Shown in pieces: positions 9,657 to 18,562 of a stretch of 64,000 nucleotides of DNA. The first letter of the stretch is position 1, and the number at the start of each line of letters is the position of its first letter. Below the pieces are notes generated by a model that worked only from the letters and a program-made list of their open reading frames with translations, did no database searches and was not told the DNA's origin. The position numbers and the translations under genes were made by a program. Location of the stretch: assembly GCF_020515695.1 (NCBI RefSeq), contig NZ_JAIWJA010000001.1, positions 806,001-870,000 on the forward strand, read 5' to 3'. Origin of the DNA: Pseudomonas sp. MWU16-30317 (GTDB lineage: Bacteria; Pseudomonadota; Gammaproteobacteria; Pseudomonadales; Pseudomonadaceae).

Positions 9657-10088
9657 ATGCACGCACTCAAGCGCAGCCTGATTTTTCTTTGCCTGTTCAG
9701 CGGTCTGGTCAATGCATCACCGGCGTCGGATGAAGCCGCCGTCACGGCGGCGGTGGATCGTCTGACGCAAGCGATGCTGCACAAGAATATCGCCGAACTC
9801 GAAGCCTTGACGGCGGATAACGTCAGCTACGGCCATTCCAGCGGCAAGGTTCAAGACAAACAGGCTTTTATCGACGATATCAAAACCGGTAGAAGCGGCT
9901 TCAACACCTTGAAGATGCTCAACCAGAAGATCGTCATGAATGGTGATGTCGCCCTCGTCAGAAACCATTTCTCGGCTGAAGCGGTGAACAGTGGCCAAGT
10001 GGTGCCGACCGAGATCGAGAATTTTCAAGTGTGGCAGCAGCGTGGCGGCAAGTGGCTTTTGATTGGGCGGCAGGCTTTCAAATTCTAG
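9657..10088 (+). CDS. Small exported NTF2-like (DUF4440/SnoaL) protein
   Basis: A 143-residue protein with a clear signal peptide (KRSLIFLCLFSGLVNASPA, predicted cleavage after NAS or ASP). The mature part has an NTF2-like cone fold: AAVTAAVDRLTQAMLHKNIAELEALTADNVSYGHSSGKVQDKQ, cut here as one run in the protein, is the typical DUF4440 opening helix and pocket region, and WQQRGGKWLLIGRQAFKF is the closing strand pair. AAAGGAAC lies before the ATG at 9657 and fixes the start. Such proteins bind small hydrophobic ligands or act as minor enzymes; no function can be assigned. It is monocistronic and converges on the LysR gene. Confidence 0.75.
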   Translation: MHALKRSLIFLCLFSGLVNASPASDEAAVTAAVDRLTQAMLHKNIAELEALTADNVSYGHSSGKVQDKQAFIDDIKTGRSGFNTLKMLNQKIVMNGDVALVRNHFSAEAVNSGQVVPTEIENFQVWQQRGGKWLLIGRQAFKF

Positions 10089-10179
10089 CCATCCCGCACC
10101 ATAAGGCAGAATCTGGCGGCCCGCTGGCCAGATTCTGTTGTTCTCTCTTCCTGCGTGGTTGCCTGCGTTGCAGCAGCCT

Positions 10180-11076
10180 TTAACGTACAGGCTCCCGACG
10201 CAGGATTTCCAGCAACAGCCGAAAAGCCGGCTTGTGCTGGCGTCGGCTCGGATAATAAAGATGGTAAGACAAGGCCGCCGCACACCAATCCTCCATCAAT
10301 CTCAGTAACCGACCTTGGGCGAGGTCCTGCGTTACGACATGTTCTGGTACGTACACAAGACCGCTACCCGCCCGAGCGAAATCGAGCATCAGTGCCAGGC
10401 TGTTGCACACCAGATGCCCGTCAACGCGCACTTTGATTTCCCGACCGTCCTTGGCAAACGGCCATGACCACAAGCCCCCCGATGTCGGCAGGCGCAAGTC
10501 GATGCACTGATGCTCGGTCAAATCTTCAGGCGTGAGCGGTTTTGTCCTGTGCTCGAAATACGCGGGGCTGCCCACCAGTGCCATGCGAAACGCGGGTCCT
10601 ACCGGCAGGCTGATCATGTCCTTGGCCAGTTGTTCGCCCATGCGAATACCGGCGTCGAAGCGTTCGGCGACGATGTCGACGAGGGCATAGTTGTCGTTGA
10701 TTTCAACCGTGATGTCCGGATAGTCGGCCATCAGCCGGCTGATTGCGGGTGCCAAGGCCCAGGGACTGGCATGTTCGAGGGAGGTGATGCGCAGATTACC
10801 CGTCGGCTTGCCGCTCAGTTCACCCAGTTCGCCCAGGCCCGCTTCTATGCCATCGAAGTGCGGCCCGATGGTGTCCATCAGCCGCACCCCAGCCTCGGTG
10901 GGGGCGACACTCCGGGTACTGCGCGTCAGCAACTGCACCCCCAGCCGTGTCTCGAGCTTGCGGATGGTACGGCTCAGGGCCGGTTGCGAGATACCCAACT
11001 GCGCCGCAGCCTTGGTGAAGCTGCCTTCGCGAGCGACCCTCAGGAATGCCACCAGATCGGTTACCGTGTCACGCAT
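10180..11076 (-). CDS. LysR-type transcriptional regulator (CrgA-like subgroup)
   Basis: A 298-residue LysR protein. The N-terminal winged helix (DLVAFLRVAREGSFTKAAAQ, then GISQPALSRTIRKLE) is followed by a linker and an effector domain that opens with GNLRITSLEHA. It is divergent from the saccharopine-dehydrogenase-like gene at 11189, the usual arrangement for a LysR regulator and its target. A short dyad (ATAGG-N6-CCTAT) lies 18 bp upstream of its start and could be the shared operator. The inducer is unknown. Confidence 0.88.
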   Translation of the reverse strand: MRDTVTDLVAFLRVAREGSFTKAAAQLGISQPALSRTIRKLETRLGVQLLTRSTRSVAPTEAGVRLMDTIGPHFDGIEAGLGELGELSGKPTGNLRITSLEHASPWALAPAISRLMADYPDITVEINDNYALVDIVAERFDAGIRMGEQLAKDMISLPVGPAFRMALVGSPAYFEHRTKPLTPEDLTEHQCIDLRLPTSGGLWSWPFAKDGREIKVRVDGHLVCNSLALMLDFARAGSGLVYVPEHVVTQDLAQGRLLRLMEDWCAAALSYHLYYPSRRQHKPAFRLLLEILRREPVR

Positions 11077-11094
11077 GATTGATGCCTTGAGGTT

Positions 11095-11110
11095 ATAGGT
11101 CCATTCCTAT
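11095..11110. promoter_or_regulatory. Candidate LysR operator dyad
   Basis: ATAGG-TCCATT-CCTAT inverted repeat in the 112-bp divergent spacer between the LysR gene and the reductase gene. Size and position suit a LysR recognition site. Assignment rests on position and symmetry only. Confidence 0.4.
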
Positions 11111-11188
11111 CATACCCGCTAATCATTATTACCCTGGGTTGCTAGAGTGACGCACTTGTTTTCAACCCTTCGCAGGAAACACCACGAC

Positions 11189-12364
11189 ATGAGCTCTCGG
11201 TCCTTTGATGTGATCATTTTTGGCGCCACCGGCTACACCGGCCGCCTGGTCGCCGAATATTTCTTCGCCACCCATGGGGTCGGCGGCCCGGTCAAGTGGG
11301 CGCTCGCCGGCCGCAACCTGAGCAAGCTGCAAGCCATCCGCGACACCTGGGCCGACGCTGACGCCTTGCCGTTGATCATGGCTGATGCCGAACAGCCGAC
11401 CACCCTGCGCGACATGGCGTCGGCGACCCGGGTGATGATCAATACGGCGGGGCCGTTTTCGCTGTACGGCTCTGATTTGGTTGCCGCCTGCGCCGAGCTC
11501 GGCACGGACTACGTGGACCTGTGCGGGGAGATCCCGTGGATTGCGCAGATGATCGAGCGCCATCAGGCCACCGCACGCGCCTGCGGTGCCAGACTGGTGT
11601 TCTCCTGTGGTTTCGACTCGGTGCCTTTCGACCTCGGCGTGTGGTTCGTCCAGCAGCAGGCCATGCAGCAGTTCGGCCAGTACGCCCCCCGTGTGCGGGC
11701 GCGCATGCGCAAGATGCACGGTGTGTTGTCGGGCGGCACCTTCGCCAGCGTCGGCGCTGTCGAGGCGGCCGCAGCCACGGATTCGGCCCTGGCCGCCTTA
11801 CTGAACGATCCGTTTGCCTACACGCCCGGCTTCGAGGGTGTCGAGCAACCGGACGGGCAGACGCCCTACGTCGATGATGTGGCGGGCAGCTGGGTGGGGC
11901 CATTCATCATGTCGACCATCAATACCAAGGCCGTGCACCGTACCAACTACCTGCAAGGCCACCCGTGGGGAGAAGACTTCCAGTATGACGAAATGCTGAT
12001 GCTCGCCGCTGCGCCTGCCAAGGATGACGTGCCGGGCCTGGCAGGGTTCTCCTACAACGAAGGGGGTCATCCGCAACCTGGACAAGGGCCGAGCCAGGCT
12101 GAAATCGACGCCGGTTTCTACGACCTGGTGTTTTATGCCGAACTGGGTGAGGGCAGAGTGGTGAAGGCCTCGGTCAGCTGTGATGAAGACCCCGGCTACC
12201 TGTCCACTTCCAAGATGCTCGCGGAGTCGGCATTGGCGTTGGCCTTCGAAGTCGATCGCGAGCAGACGCCCGGTGGCTGCTGGACGCCGGCGGCGGCGCT
12301 GAACGAAGCCTTGATCTCGCGCCTGAGCAAGAACGCACGGATCAGGTTTTGCCCTGAGCAGTGA
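11189..12364 (+). CDS. Saccharopine dehydrogenase-like NAD(P) oxidoreductase (trans-acting enoyl reductase type)
   Basis: A 391-residue protein. The N-terminal Rossmann fold has the motif IIFGATGYTGRLVAEYF, followed by AGRNLSKL and the family segments NTAGPFSLYGSDLVAACAE, YVDLCGEIPWI and SCGFDSVPFDLG. These are shared with mycobacterial trans-acting enoyl reductases and fungal saccharopine reductase homologues. The substrate in pseudomonads is unknown. I chose the ATG at 11189 because MSSRSFDVIIFGATG is the normal N-terminus; an in-frame upstream ATG at 11147 would add 14 residues without family support. Probably controlled by the divergent LysR gene. Confidence 0.82.
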   Translation: MSSRSFDVIIFGATGYTGRLVAEYFFATHGVGGPVKWALAGRNLSKLQAIRDTWADADALPLIMADAEQPTTLRDMASATRVMINTAGPFSLYGSDLVAACAELGTDYVDLCGEIPWIAQMIERHQATARACGARLVFSCGFDSVPFDLGVWFVQQQAMQQFGQYAPRVRARMRKMHGVLSGGTFASVGAVEAAAATDSALAALLNDPFAYTPGFEGVEQPDGQTPYVDDVAGSWVGPFIMSTINTKAVHRTNYLQGHPWGEDFQYDEMLMLAAAPAKDDVPGLAGFSYNEGGHPQPGQGPSQAEIDAGFYDLVFYAELGEGRVVKASVSCDEDPGYLSTSKMLAESALALAFEVDREQTPGGCWTPAAALNEALISRLSKNARIRFCPEQ

Positions 12365-12439
12365 GTTGCCTTGGCGAATTGCTAAAAAACTGCCACACGC
12401 AGCTGGCACAGACGTTGGCCTGAACACAGTCAGGGACGT

Positions 12440-14281
12440 TCATACCTGCGCGCGCAACCGCTTATAAACCGTATTGCGGCTTACGCCCAAGTGCTTGGCA
12501 AGCTGCGAAATATTCCCGCCACAGGCTTGCAACAGCTCGTTCAGATTGCCATACGAGCCCGAAACAGCGGGGCTGTCAGCGGTTTTGACAGTCACGCCGC
12601 TGTGGTTGCAGACCTCCAGGTCGGCGAAGAAATCCTCCGGTAGATGCGCGGTACCGATCAACTCACCGTCGGCCAAAGCCAACGCTACCTGAATGACATT
12701 ACTCAGTTGGCGCAGGTTGCCGGGCCAGGGATGGCGTTCGAACAGTGCCATCACGTGCGAATCGAAGCCCGCCGTTTGCCGGGGTTCCCGGTGCTGGTTC
12801 CAGAGGCTGCGCACCAGCGCGGGCAGGTCAGTGCGCTCGCGCAGCGGCGGCAGTTCGAGATTCAAACCGCTGACGCGGTAATACAGATCCTGTCGGAACA
12901 GCCCGCGATGCACCTGATCGCGCAGGGAGCAATGGGTTGCAGAGATCAGCCGGATGTCCACCGGGTGTTGCTCGCTGCTGCCCAAAGGCTGTACGCAACG
13001 TTCCTGCAAGACCCGCAGCAAGCGTGCCTGCACCGCGAGCGGCATGTCGCCGATTTCGTCCAGGAACAGTGTGGCCTTGTGCGCTTTGCGAATCAGCCCG
13101 ATGCTGCCTTTGTGGTGCGCGCCGGTAAAAGCGCCCTTTTCATAGCCGAATAGCTCCGCTTCCACCAACTCTGAAGGAATTGCCGCGCAGTTCACCGCGA
13201 TCAACGGCTGCTTGGCCCGGGTGCTGGCCTGATGCAGCGCCTTGACGAACACTTCCTTGCCTGCACCGGTTTCGCCAAGAATCAATAGCGGTACGTTCTT
13301 TTCAAGCAATCGTTGCGCCTGCTCGAAAGCTTTTTCGATCTTCGCGTCGCCAAAACCCACAGCCATTGGTAACGCGCCGGCCACCGGTTGCCCTGACCGA
13401 GGCAGACTTGCCAAGGGCAGAACGGGGGCTTTGGGACGTTTGAGCTGACCGTAAAAGCGGTTGTCACGCGACGCCTGCAGGGCGAAAGGTTGCCCGTTTG
13501 ATTGATCGAGCACCTCGGCCAGCGTTGTCCTGAACAGCTCGTCGATGCTTGCCTGCAACAGGCTCGTCCCCAGCAGGCTGTCAGCGCGGCGGTTGGCGCA
13601 AAGGATGTGCCCGCTCTCATCGAATATCAGCAGGCCAGCCCACTGGCTGTCGAGGTTGTCCAGGCCCGTGTTGAAGGTCAGCTGAAAATGGGTGTTCTGA
13701 AACTGGTCAAGGATCAGCCTGTTTTCGATGGTCTGACTGATCATCTTCACCATCCCCAACGTGTAGGAGGGCGGCAAGAAACTGTCGCTGGACAGGTCCA
13801 GCACCCCGACCAAGCGCCGTGAGGCGTCGAAGATCGGCGCTGCAGAGCCGGTCATGAAGCGATTGGCCTTGAGGAAATGCTCGTCGTGCTCGATGTGCAC
13901 TGCTTGCTCACCGGCCAGCGCGGTACCGATGGCATTGGTGCCGGCGGCCTGTTCGATCCAGCATGCACCGGCTACGAAGCCCAGGCCCTGGGTCGGTTCG
14001 ACGAAGCGCTGAGTGCCCCACGAGTTGAGCACCTGCCCCTGGTTATCGGCGAGCAGGATCAGGCAGTTGGCATTGCTCAGGATGTTTTCGTAGAACGGCA
14101 ACACTTGCTGGTGCGCCGTCAGCGACAGCACCCGGTGACGTTCGAGCAACTGGCAAACCTGCTGTGGCGGCAACTGGCCGAAGGCCGGGAGCGAACGGTG
14201 GTCCAGGCCGAACTCCCTGCAGCGTGCCCAGGAATCCTTGATCATGGTGTCGTGCGCGATGGAAATGCCGGGTGTGGCCAT
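12440..14281 (-). CDS. AcoR-like sigma-54-dependent activator for the glp-type ABC operon
   Basis: A 613-residue enhancer-binding protein. An N-terminal GAF-like sensor region (about 60-200, including GFVAGACWIEQAAGTNAIGT-type residues) is followed by a PAS-like segment. The AAA+ domain has Walker A (GETGAGKE), an intact sigma-54-contact loop GAFTGA, Walker B (LFLDEIGDM) and an arginine-finger region. A Fis-type helix-turn-helix closes the protein (NISQLAKHLGVSRNTVYKRL). It is divergent from the transporter operon, and the spacer holds repeated TGTTC sites plus a -24/-12 promoter, so it very probably activates that operon. GGAG lies about 10 nt ahead of the ATG. The effector is unknown; glycerol or a related polyol is inferred from the transporter family. 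Confidence 0.88.
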   Translation of the reverse strand: MATPGISIAHDTMIKDSWARCREFGLDHRSLPAFGQLPPQQVCQLLERHRVLSLTAHQQVLPFYENILSNANCLILLADNQGQVLNSWGTQRFVEPTQGLGFVAGACWIEQAAGTNAIGTALAGEQAVHIEHDEHFLKANRFMTGSAAPIFDASRRLVGVLDLSSDSFLPPSYTLGMVKMISQTIENRLILDQFQNTHFQLTFNTGLDNLDSQWAGLLIFDESGHILCANRRADSLLGTSLLQASIDELFRTTLAEVLDQSNGQPFALQASRDNRFYGQLKRPKAPVLPLASLPRSGQPVAGALPMAVGFGDAKIEKAFEQAQRLLEKNVPLLILGETGAGKEVFVKALHQASTRAKQPLIAVNCAAIPSELVEAELFGYEKGAFTGAHHKGSIGLIRKAHKATLFLDEIGDMPLAVQARLLRVLQERCVQPLGSSEQHPVDIRLISATHCSLRDQVHRGLFRQDLYYRVSGLNLELPPLRERTDLPALVRSLWNQHREPRQTAGFDSHVMALFERHPWPGNLRQLSNVIQVALALADGELIGTAHLPEDFFADLEVCNHSGVTVKTADSPAVSGSYGNLNELLQACGGNISQLAKHLGVSRNTVYKRLRAQV

Positions 14282-14369
14282 GTGGAGATCGCTCCGTGCA
14301 GCGTGTTTTTATTGTTATGGGGTACTGCGTAGGCCGGGCTTAGGCGCCCTGAAAACTTCTGTGCAGTGT

Positions 14370-14448
14370 TGTTCAGTATTGCTCAAAGTCAATGTTCATT
14401 GTGTTCAAGTGTTCAGCTATTTCTGTTCATTTGTGTTCGCCAACGAAC
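14370..14448 (+). promoter_or_regulatory. Cluster of TGTTC motifs, candidate upstream activator sites
   Basis: Exact TGTTCA occurs at 14370, 14393, 14402, 14410 and 14424, and TGTTC again at 14434. The last is part of a perfect dyad GTTCG-CCAA-CGAAC (14435-14448). All lie 80-160 bp upstream of the sigma-54 promoter, where an enhancer-binding protein should sit. The motif resembles half of the AreR-type sites at 45263-45321. Confidence 0.65.
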
Positions 14449-14525
14449 GCTCCCGGCACGCGATGGTTTGCCGACACCGCTCTGGCGCAAGCTTCCCAGG
14501 CGAATGAAGGTCGGCAGGCTGCGCT

Positions 14526-14541
14526 TGGCACGATTGTCGCT
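14526..14541 (+). promoter_or_regulatory. Sigma-54 (-24/-12) promoter of the transporter operon
   Basis: TGGCAC-GATTG-TCGCT, with GG and GC exactly ten bases apart; only one base of the -12 element departs from consensus (TCGC for TTGC). It lies about 77 bp before the first ATP-binding gene and downstream of the TGTTC cluster, matching the divergent sigma-54 activator. Confidence 0.7.
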
Positions 14542-14618
14542 ATCTCTCCAGCAGTCGACGAACGTGTCGGCCAGCACCCGCCTTCTAATAAAAATCGCCA
14601 CTGACCAAAGGGCACGCC

Positions 14619-15713
14619 ATGTCTCTCACGCTGGAGCACGTCAGCCGCTCGATCGACGGCCAGATCTGGATCGATGATGCCTCGCTGAGCTTCGAACCTG
14701 GCTCATTCAACGTTTTGCTGGGGCGTACCTTGTCGGGCAAGACCAGCTTGATGCGCTTGATGGCCGGGCTGGACAAGCCCGACAGCGGGCGCATCCTGAT
14801 GAATGGCAACGATGTCAGCCGGGTTGCCGTGCGCCATCGCAACGTGTCCATGGTGTACCAGCAGTTCATCAACTATCCGAGCATGACCGTTTACGACAAC
14901 ATCGCCTCGCCGCTGCGTCAGGCCGGTGTCTCGAAAGACGAAATCCAGCGCAAGGTGCTGGAAACCGCCACGATGCTGCGGATCGAAAAATTCTTGAGCC
15001 GCTATCCTCTCGAGTTGTCCGGAGGCCAACAACAACGCACGGCCATGGCCCGTGCACTGGTCAAGGACGCGGAGCTGATCCTCTTCGACGAGCCGTTGGT
15101 CAACCTCGACTACAAACTGCGCGAAGAGCTGCGTCAGGAAATGCGCCTGCTCTTTGAAGCTCGCCACACCATCGCCATCTATGCCACCACCGAGCCCAAC
15201 GAGGCCTTGGCGCTGGGCGGCACCACGACCATCCTGCACGAAGGGCGGGTGATCCAGAGCGGCCTGACTCCCAAGGTCTACCATCAGCCCAAGACAGTAC
15301 TGGCCGCCGAGCTGTTTTCCGAGCCACCTATCAATCTCATGCCAGGCAGCATCAAGGGTAACGAGGTCAGCTTTGCCAACTTCGCCCACTTCCCGCTCAA
15401 CGTTGACCTGCGCAAAATCGGTGATGGTGATTACCAGTTCGGTGTACGGCCCAGCCACCTGAGCCTGGTGCCCTCCAACGATGATGACCTGGAGCTGGCG
15501 GTCACCGTCGAACTGGCGGAGATCAGTGGTTCCGAGACCTTCCTGCATGTGCGCAACGAGCATTTCGCCTTAGTGCTGCATCTACCGGGCGTGCATGGAT
15601 ACGAGGTGGACGCGCCGATCAGGGTGTACATCCCCACCCACAAATTGTTTGTGTTTGACCCGCAAGGCGGCCTGATTCAGGCACCTGGCCTGCGCATGGC
15701 GAGGGTTGCCTGA
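14619..15713 (+). CDS. glpS: ABC transporter ATP-binding protein, GlpS-like
   Basis: A 364-residue ATPase of the carbohydrate ABC importer family (N-terminal nucleotide-binding domain, C-terminal TOBE-like domain). Walker A is atypical, GRTLSGKT (35-42) instead of GPSGCGKS. The signature LSGGQ (133-137) is canonical and Walker B is LILFDE (153-158). The switch histidine is replaced by T191 (YATTEP for the usual YVTHDQ). This suits rhizobial GlpS, one half of the GlpST ATPase of a glycerol importer. It should pair with the next gene, whose defects are complementary. First gene of the sigma-54-controlled operon; the next gene starts on its stop codon. The glycerol substrate is inferred from family resemblance. 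Confidence 0.85.
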   Translation: MSLTLEHVSRSIDGQIWIDDASLSFEPGSFNVLLGRTLSGKTSLMRLMAGLDKPDSGRILMNGNDVSRVAVRHRNVSMVYQQFINYPSMTVYDNIASPLRQAGVSKDEIQRKVLETATMLRIEKFLSRYPLELSGGQQQRTAMARALVKDAELILFDEPLVNLDYKLREELRQEMRLLFEARHTIAIYATTEPNEALALGGTTTILHEGRVIQSGLTPKVYHQPKTVLAAELFSEPPINLMPGSIKGNEVSFANFAHFPLNVDLRKIGDGDYQFGVRPSHLSLVPSNDDDLELAVTVELAEISGSETFLHVRNEHFALVLHLPGVHGYEVDAPIRVYIPTHKLFVFDPQGGLIQAPGLRMARVA

Positions 15714-16864
15714 TGGCTGAGATCCGCTTGCAGAACCTGGCCCACAGCTACGTCGCCGCGCCCACCGGCCCCGACGACTATGCGATCCGCGAAATGAGCC
15801 ACATCTGGGAGCAGGGCGGCGCCTACGCACTGCTCGGTCCTTCCGGTTGCGGTAAATCCACATTGCTCAACATCATCTCCGGCCTGCTGAGCCCGTCGGA
15901 GGGCCAGGTGATGTTCGATGCCAAGGTGGTCAACGCGCTGTCGCCGGAACAGCGCAACATCGCCCAGGTGTTTCAGTTCCCGGTGGTCTACGACACCATG
16001 ACGGTGTACGACAACCTGGCGTTTCCGCTGCGCAACCAAGGCATGGATGAAAAAAGGATCCACGCCAAGGTCAGTGAAATTGCCGAAGTGCTTGATCTCC
16101 AGCCATTGCTCAAAAAGAAGGCCAGGAACCTCACCGCTGATGAAAAGCAGAAGGTCTCCATGGGCCGTGGGCTGGTGCGCGACGACGTGTCGGCGATTCT
16201 CTTCGATGAGCCGCTGACGGTGATCGACCCGCATTTGAAATGGAAACTGCGGCGCAAGCTCAAGCAGATCCACGAGCAATTCAACATCACCATGGTCTAC
16301 GTGACCCACGATCAGTTGGAGGCCTCGACCTTCGCGGACAAGATCGCGGTGATGTACGGCGGCCAGATCGTGCAGTTCGGTACGCCGCGTGAACTGTTCG
16401 AAAAGCCCCGGCACACCTTTGTGGGTTATTTCATCGGCAGCCCCGGCATGAACCTGATCGAGGTCACTCTCCAGCCGGGTGGGGTCGGGTTTGGTGAGGC
16501 CGGTCTTGCCAAGGTTGTCGTGCCAGTGTCCGAGGGCGTGCAACAGCGCCTGGCAGCGACTCGATGGACTCGCCTGACCCTGGGGATCCGCCCCGAATTC
16601 GTGCATGTCTGGGACGGTCCTTATGACGAAGCCTGGTGCGCTGACGTGACCTATGTCGAAGACCTCGGGACCTACAAGATCCTTACCTTGAAGCTCGCCG
16701 GCCAGTTGCTCAAGGTGCGCCTGCAAGAAGACAAACCGGTGCCGCAGGGGCAGGCCTGGATCAGCTTTCCGGGACAATGGCTGATGGTCTATGCCGATGA
16801 TTTCCTCGTCGAAGGCGACGTCCCGCTTGCCAGTGACTCGGCCCAAGGGGTAGCCCATGCGTAA
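15713..16864 (+). CDS. glpT: ABC transporter ATP-binding protein, GlpT-like
   Basis: A 383-residue ATPase partner of the preceding gene. Walker A is canonical (GPSGCGKS, 42-49), Walker B is ILFDE (162-166) and the switch histidine H199 is present (YVTHDQ). The signature is degenerate: LTADE (140-144) stands where LSGGQ is expected. A heterodimer would therefore combine this protein's good Walker A, Walker B and H-loop with the intact signature of GlpS, leaving the second site degenerate. A C-terminal TOBE-like domain follows. The start overlaps the glpS stop by one base and the 3' end overlaps the permease start by 8 bases. Do not confuse it with the unrelated glycerol-3-phosphate antiporter GlpT. 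Confidence 0.85.
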   Translation: MAEIRLQNLAHSYVAAPTGPDDYAIREMSHIWEQGGAYALLGPSGCGKSTLLNIISGLLSPSEGQVMFDAKVVNALSPEQRNIAQVFQFPVVYDTMTVYDNLAFPLRNQGMDEKRIHAKVSEIAEVLDLQPLLKKKARNLTADEKQKVSMGRGLVRDDVSAILFDEPLTVIDPHLKWKLRRKLKQIHEQFNITMVYVTHDQLEASTFADKIAVMYGGQIVQFGTPRELFEKPRHTFVGYFIGSPGMNLIEVTLQPGGVGFGEAGLAKVVVPVSEGVQQRLAATRWTRLTLGIRPEFVHVWDGPYDEAWCADVTYVEDLGTYKILTLKLAGQLLKVRLQEDKPVPQGQAWISFPGQWLMVYADDFLVEGDVPLASDSAQGVAHA

Positions 16865-17723
16865 AGTGCAGAACAACAAGGCCTGGTGGCTGGTGCTGCC
16901 GGTGTTCCTGCTGGTGGCCTTCAGCGCGATCATTCCGATGATGACGGTGGTCAATTACTCGGTGCAGGACATCTTCGATCAGTCCAGCCGCTACTTCGTC
17001 GGCACGGATTGGTTCAGGCAGGTGCTGCAGGATCCGCGCCTGCACGACTCGCTGCTGCGCCAGTTCATCTATTCGGGCTGCGTGCTGTTGATCGAAATCC
17101 CGCTGGGTATCGGCATCGCCTTGAGCATGCCGACCAAGGGCCGATGGTCGTCGCTGTGCCTGATCGTCATGACCATCCCCCTGCTGATTCCCTGGAACGT
17201 GGTGGGCACCATCTGGCAGATCTTCGGGCGTGGCGACATTGGCCTGATGGGCTGGTTTCTCAACAACGTGCTGGGCATCAGCTACAACTACGCGGCCAAC
17301 GCCTCGGACGCCTGGGTGACGGTGCTGATCATCGATGTCTGGCACTGGACATCGCTGGTGGCGCTGCTGTGTTATTCGGGCTTGCGTGCCATCCCGGATG
17401 TCTACTACCAGGCGGCGCGGATCGATCGCGCGTCGGATTGGGCGGTGTTTCGGCACATCCAGCTGCCAAAAATGAAGAGCGTGCTGCTGATTGCCGTGAT
17501 GCTCCGGTTCATGGACAGCTTCATGATCTACACCGAACCCTTCGTGCTGACCGGTGGCGGCCCCGGCAACTCCACGACCTTCCTCAGCCAAACGCTCACG
17601 ACCATGGCGCTGGGGCAGTTCGACCTCGGCCCGGCGGCGGCCTTCTCGCTGGTGTATTTCCTGATCATTCTGTTGGTGTCGTGGGTGTTCTATACCGCGA
17701 TGACCCACGGCGAAACGAACTAA
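16857..17723 (+). CDS. glpP: ABC transporter permease, GlpP-like
   Basis: A 288-residue inner-membrane permease with six predicted helices. The EAA loop that docks on the ATPase is visible (YYQAARIDRASDWAVFRHIQ, then LPKM). The start overlaps glpT by 8 bases, typical of tightly coupled operon genes. It pairs with the next gene to form the transmembrane channel. Resemblance is to the MalF-side permease of carbohydrate importers and to rhizobial GlpP. Confidence 0.87.
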   Translation: MRKVQNNKAWWLVLPVFLLVAFSAIIPMMTVVNYSVQDIFDQSSRYFVGTDWFRQVLQDPRLHDSLLRQFIYSGCVLLIEIPLGIGIALSMPTKGRWSSLCLIVMTIPLLIPWNVVGTIWQIFGRGDIGLMGWFLNNVLGISYNYAANASDAWVTVLIIDVWHWTSLVALLCYSGLRAIPDVYYQAARIDRASDWAVFRHIQLPKMKSVLLIAVMLRFMDSFMIYTEPFVLTGGGPGNSTTFLSQTLTTMALGQFDLGPAAAFSLVYFLIILLVSWVFYTAMTHGETN

Positions 17724-17731
17724 GGGAGAGC

Positions 17732-18550
17732 ATGAGCATGCGCAAGAACGTGTCGTTCAGAAAACTCGTGCCCCTGTGGCTCTACTTGCTGTTTTTGCTG
17801 CTGCCCATCTATTGGCTGGTCAACATGTCGTTCAAGACCAACACCGAGATACTCAGCGGCTTGACGCTGTTCCCTCGGGACTTCACCTGGGCCAACTATC
17901 AGGTGATCTTTACCGATGAGAGTTGGTACAGCGGCTATATCAACTCGCTGTATTACGTGTGCTTGAACACTGTGATTTCGCTGAGTGTCGCGCTGCCTGC
18001 CGCCTATGCGTTCTCGCGCTACCGGTTTCTCGGCGACAAGCACTTGTTCTTCTGGTTGTTGACCAACCGCATGGCGCCACCTGCGGTGTTTCTGCTGCCG
18101 TTCTTCCAGCTGTATTCGTCCATTGGTTTGTTTGACACGCACATTGCGGTCGCCTTGGCTCACTGCCTGTTCAACGTACCGCTGGCAGTGTGGATTCTGG
18201 AAGGCTTCATGTCCGGGGTGCCGAAAGAGATTGATGAAACGGCCTACATCGATGGCTATAGCTTTCCCAAGTTTTTCGTCAAGATTTTCATCCCGTTGAT
18301 TGGCTCGGGTATCGGCGTCACGGCGTTTTTCTGCTTCATGTTCTCGTGGGTCGAATTGCTTCTGGCGCGCACCCTGACCTCGGTCAATGCCAAGCCTATC
18401 GCCGCAGTGATGACGCGCACGGTGTCGGCCTCTGGCATCGACTGGGGCGTGCTGGCGGCGGCGGGGGTGTTGACCATCCTGCCGGGCATGCTGGTGATCT
18501 GGTTCGTTCGCAACCATGTGGTCAAGGGCTTCGCTCTTGGCCGTGTCTGA
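17732..18550 (+). CDS. glpQ: ABC transporter permease, GlpQ-like
   Basis: A 272-residue permease of the MalG side, with six predicted helices. The EAA-type loop IDETAYIDGYSFPKFFVKIF is clear. GGGAG lies just ahead of the ATG at 17732 (MSMRKN), eight bases after the glpP stop, which fixes the start. Together with GlpP, GlpS and GlpT it forms the importer core. Not related to the periplasmic phosphodiesterase also called GlpQ in E. coli. Confidence 0.86.
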   Translation: MSMRKNVSFRKLVPLWLYLLFLLLPIYWLVNMSFKTNTEILSGLTLFPRDFTWANYQVIFTDESWYSGYINSLYYVCLNTVISLSVALPAAYAFSRYRFLGDKHLFFWLLTNRMAPPAVFLLPFFQLYSSIGLFDTHIAVALAHCLFNVPLAVWILEGFMSGVPKEIDETAYIDGYSFPKFFVKIFIPLIGSGIGVTAFFCFMFSWVELLLARTLTSVNAKPIAAVMTRTVSASGIDWGVLAAAGVLTILPGMLVIWFVRNHVVKGFALGRV

Positions 18551-18562
18551 GGAGTGGTAAAA

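Noticed and set aside
15677-16954. 425-codon open frame antisense to the second ATPase gene
   Set aside because: Lies entirely over well-supported ABC genes and shows no recognisable protein motif.
16886-17731. Long in-frame upstream extension of the second permease gene through glpP
   Set aside because: It reads glpP in the wrong frame; the GGGAG site and ATG at 17732 give the normal permease N-terminus.
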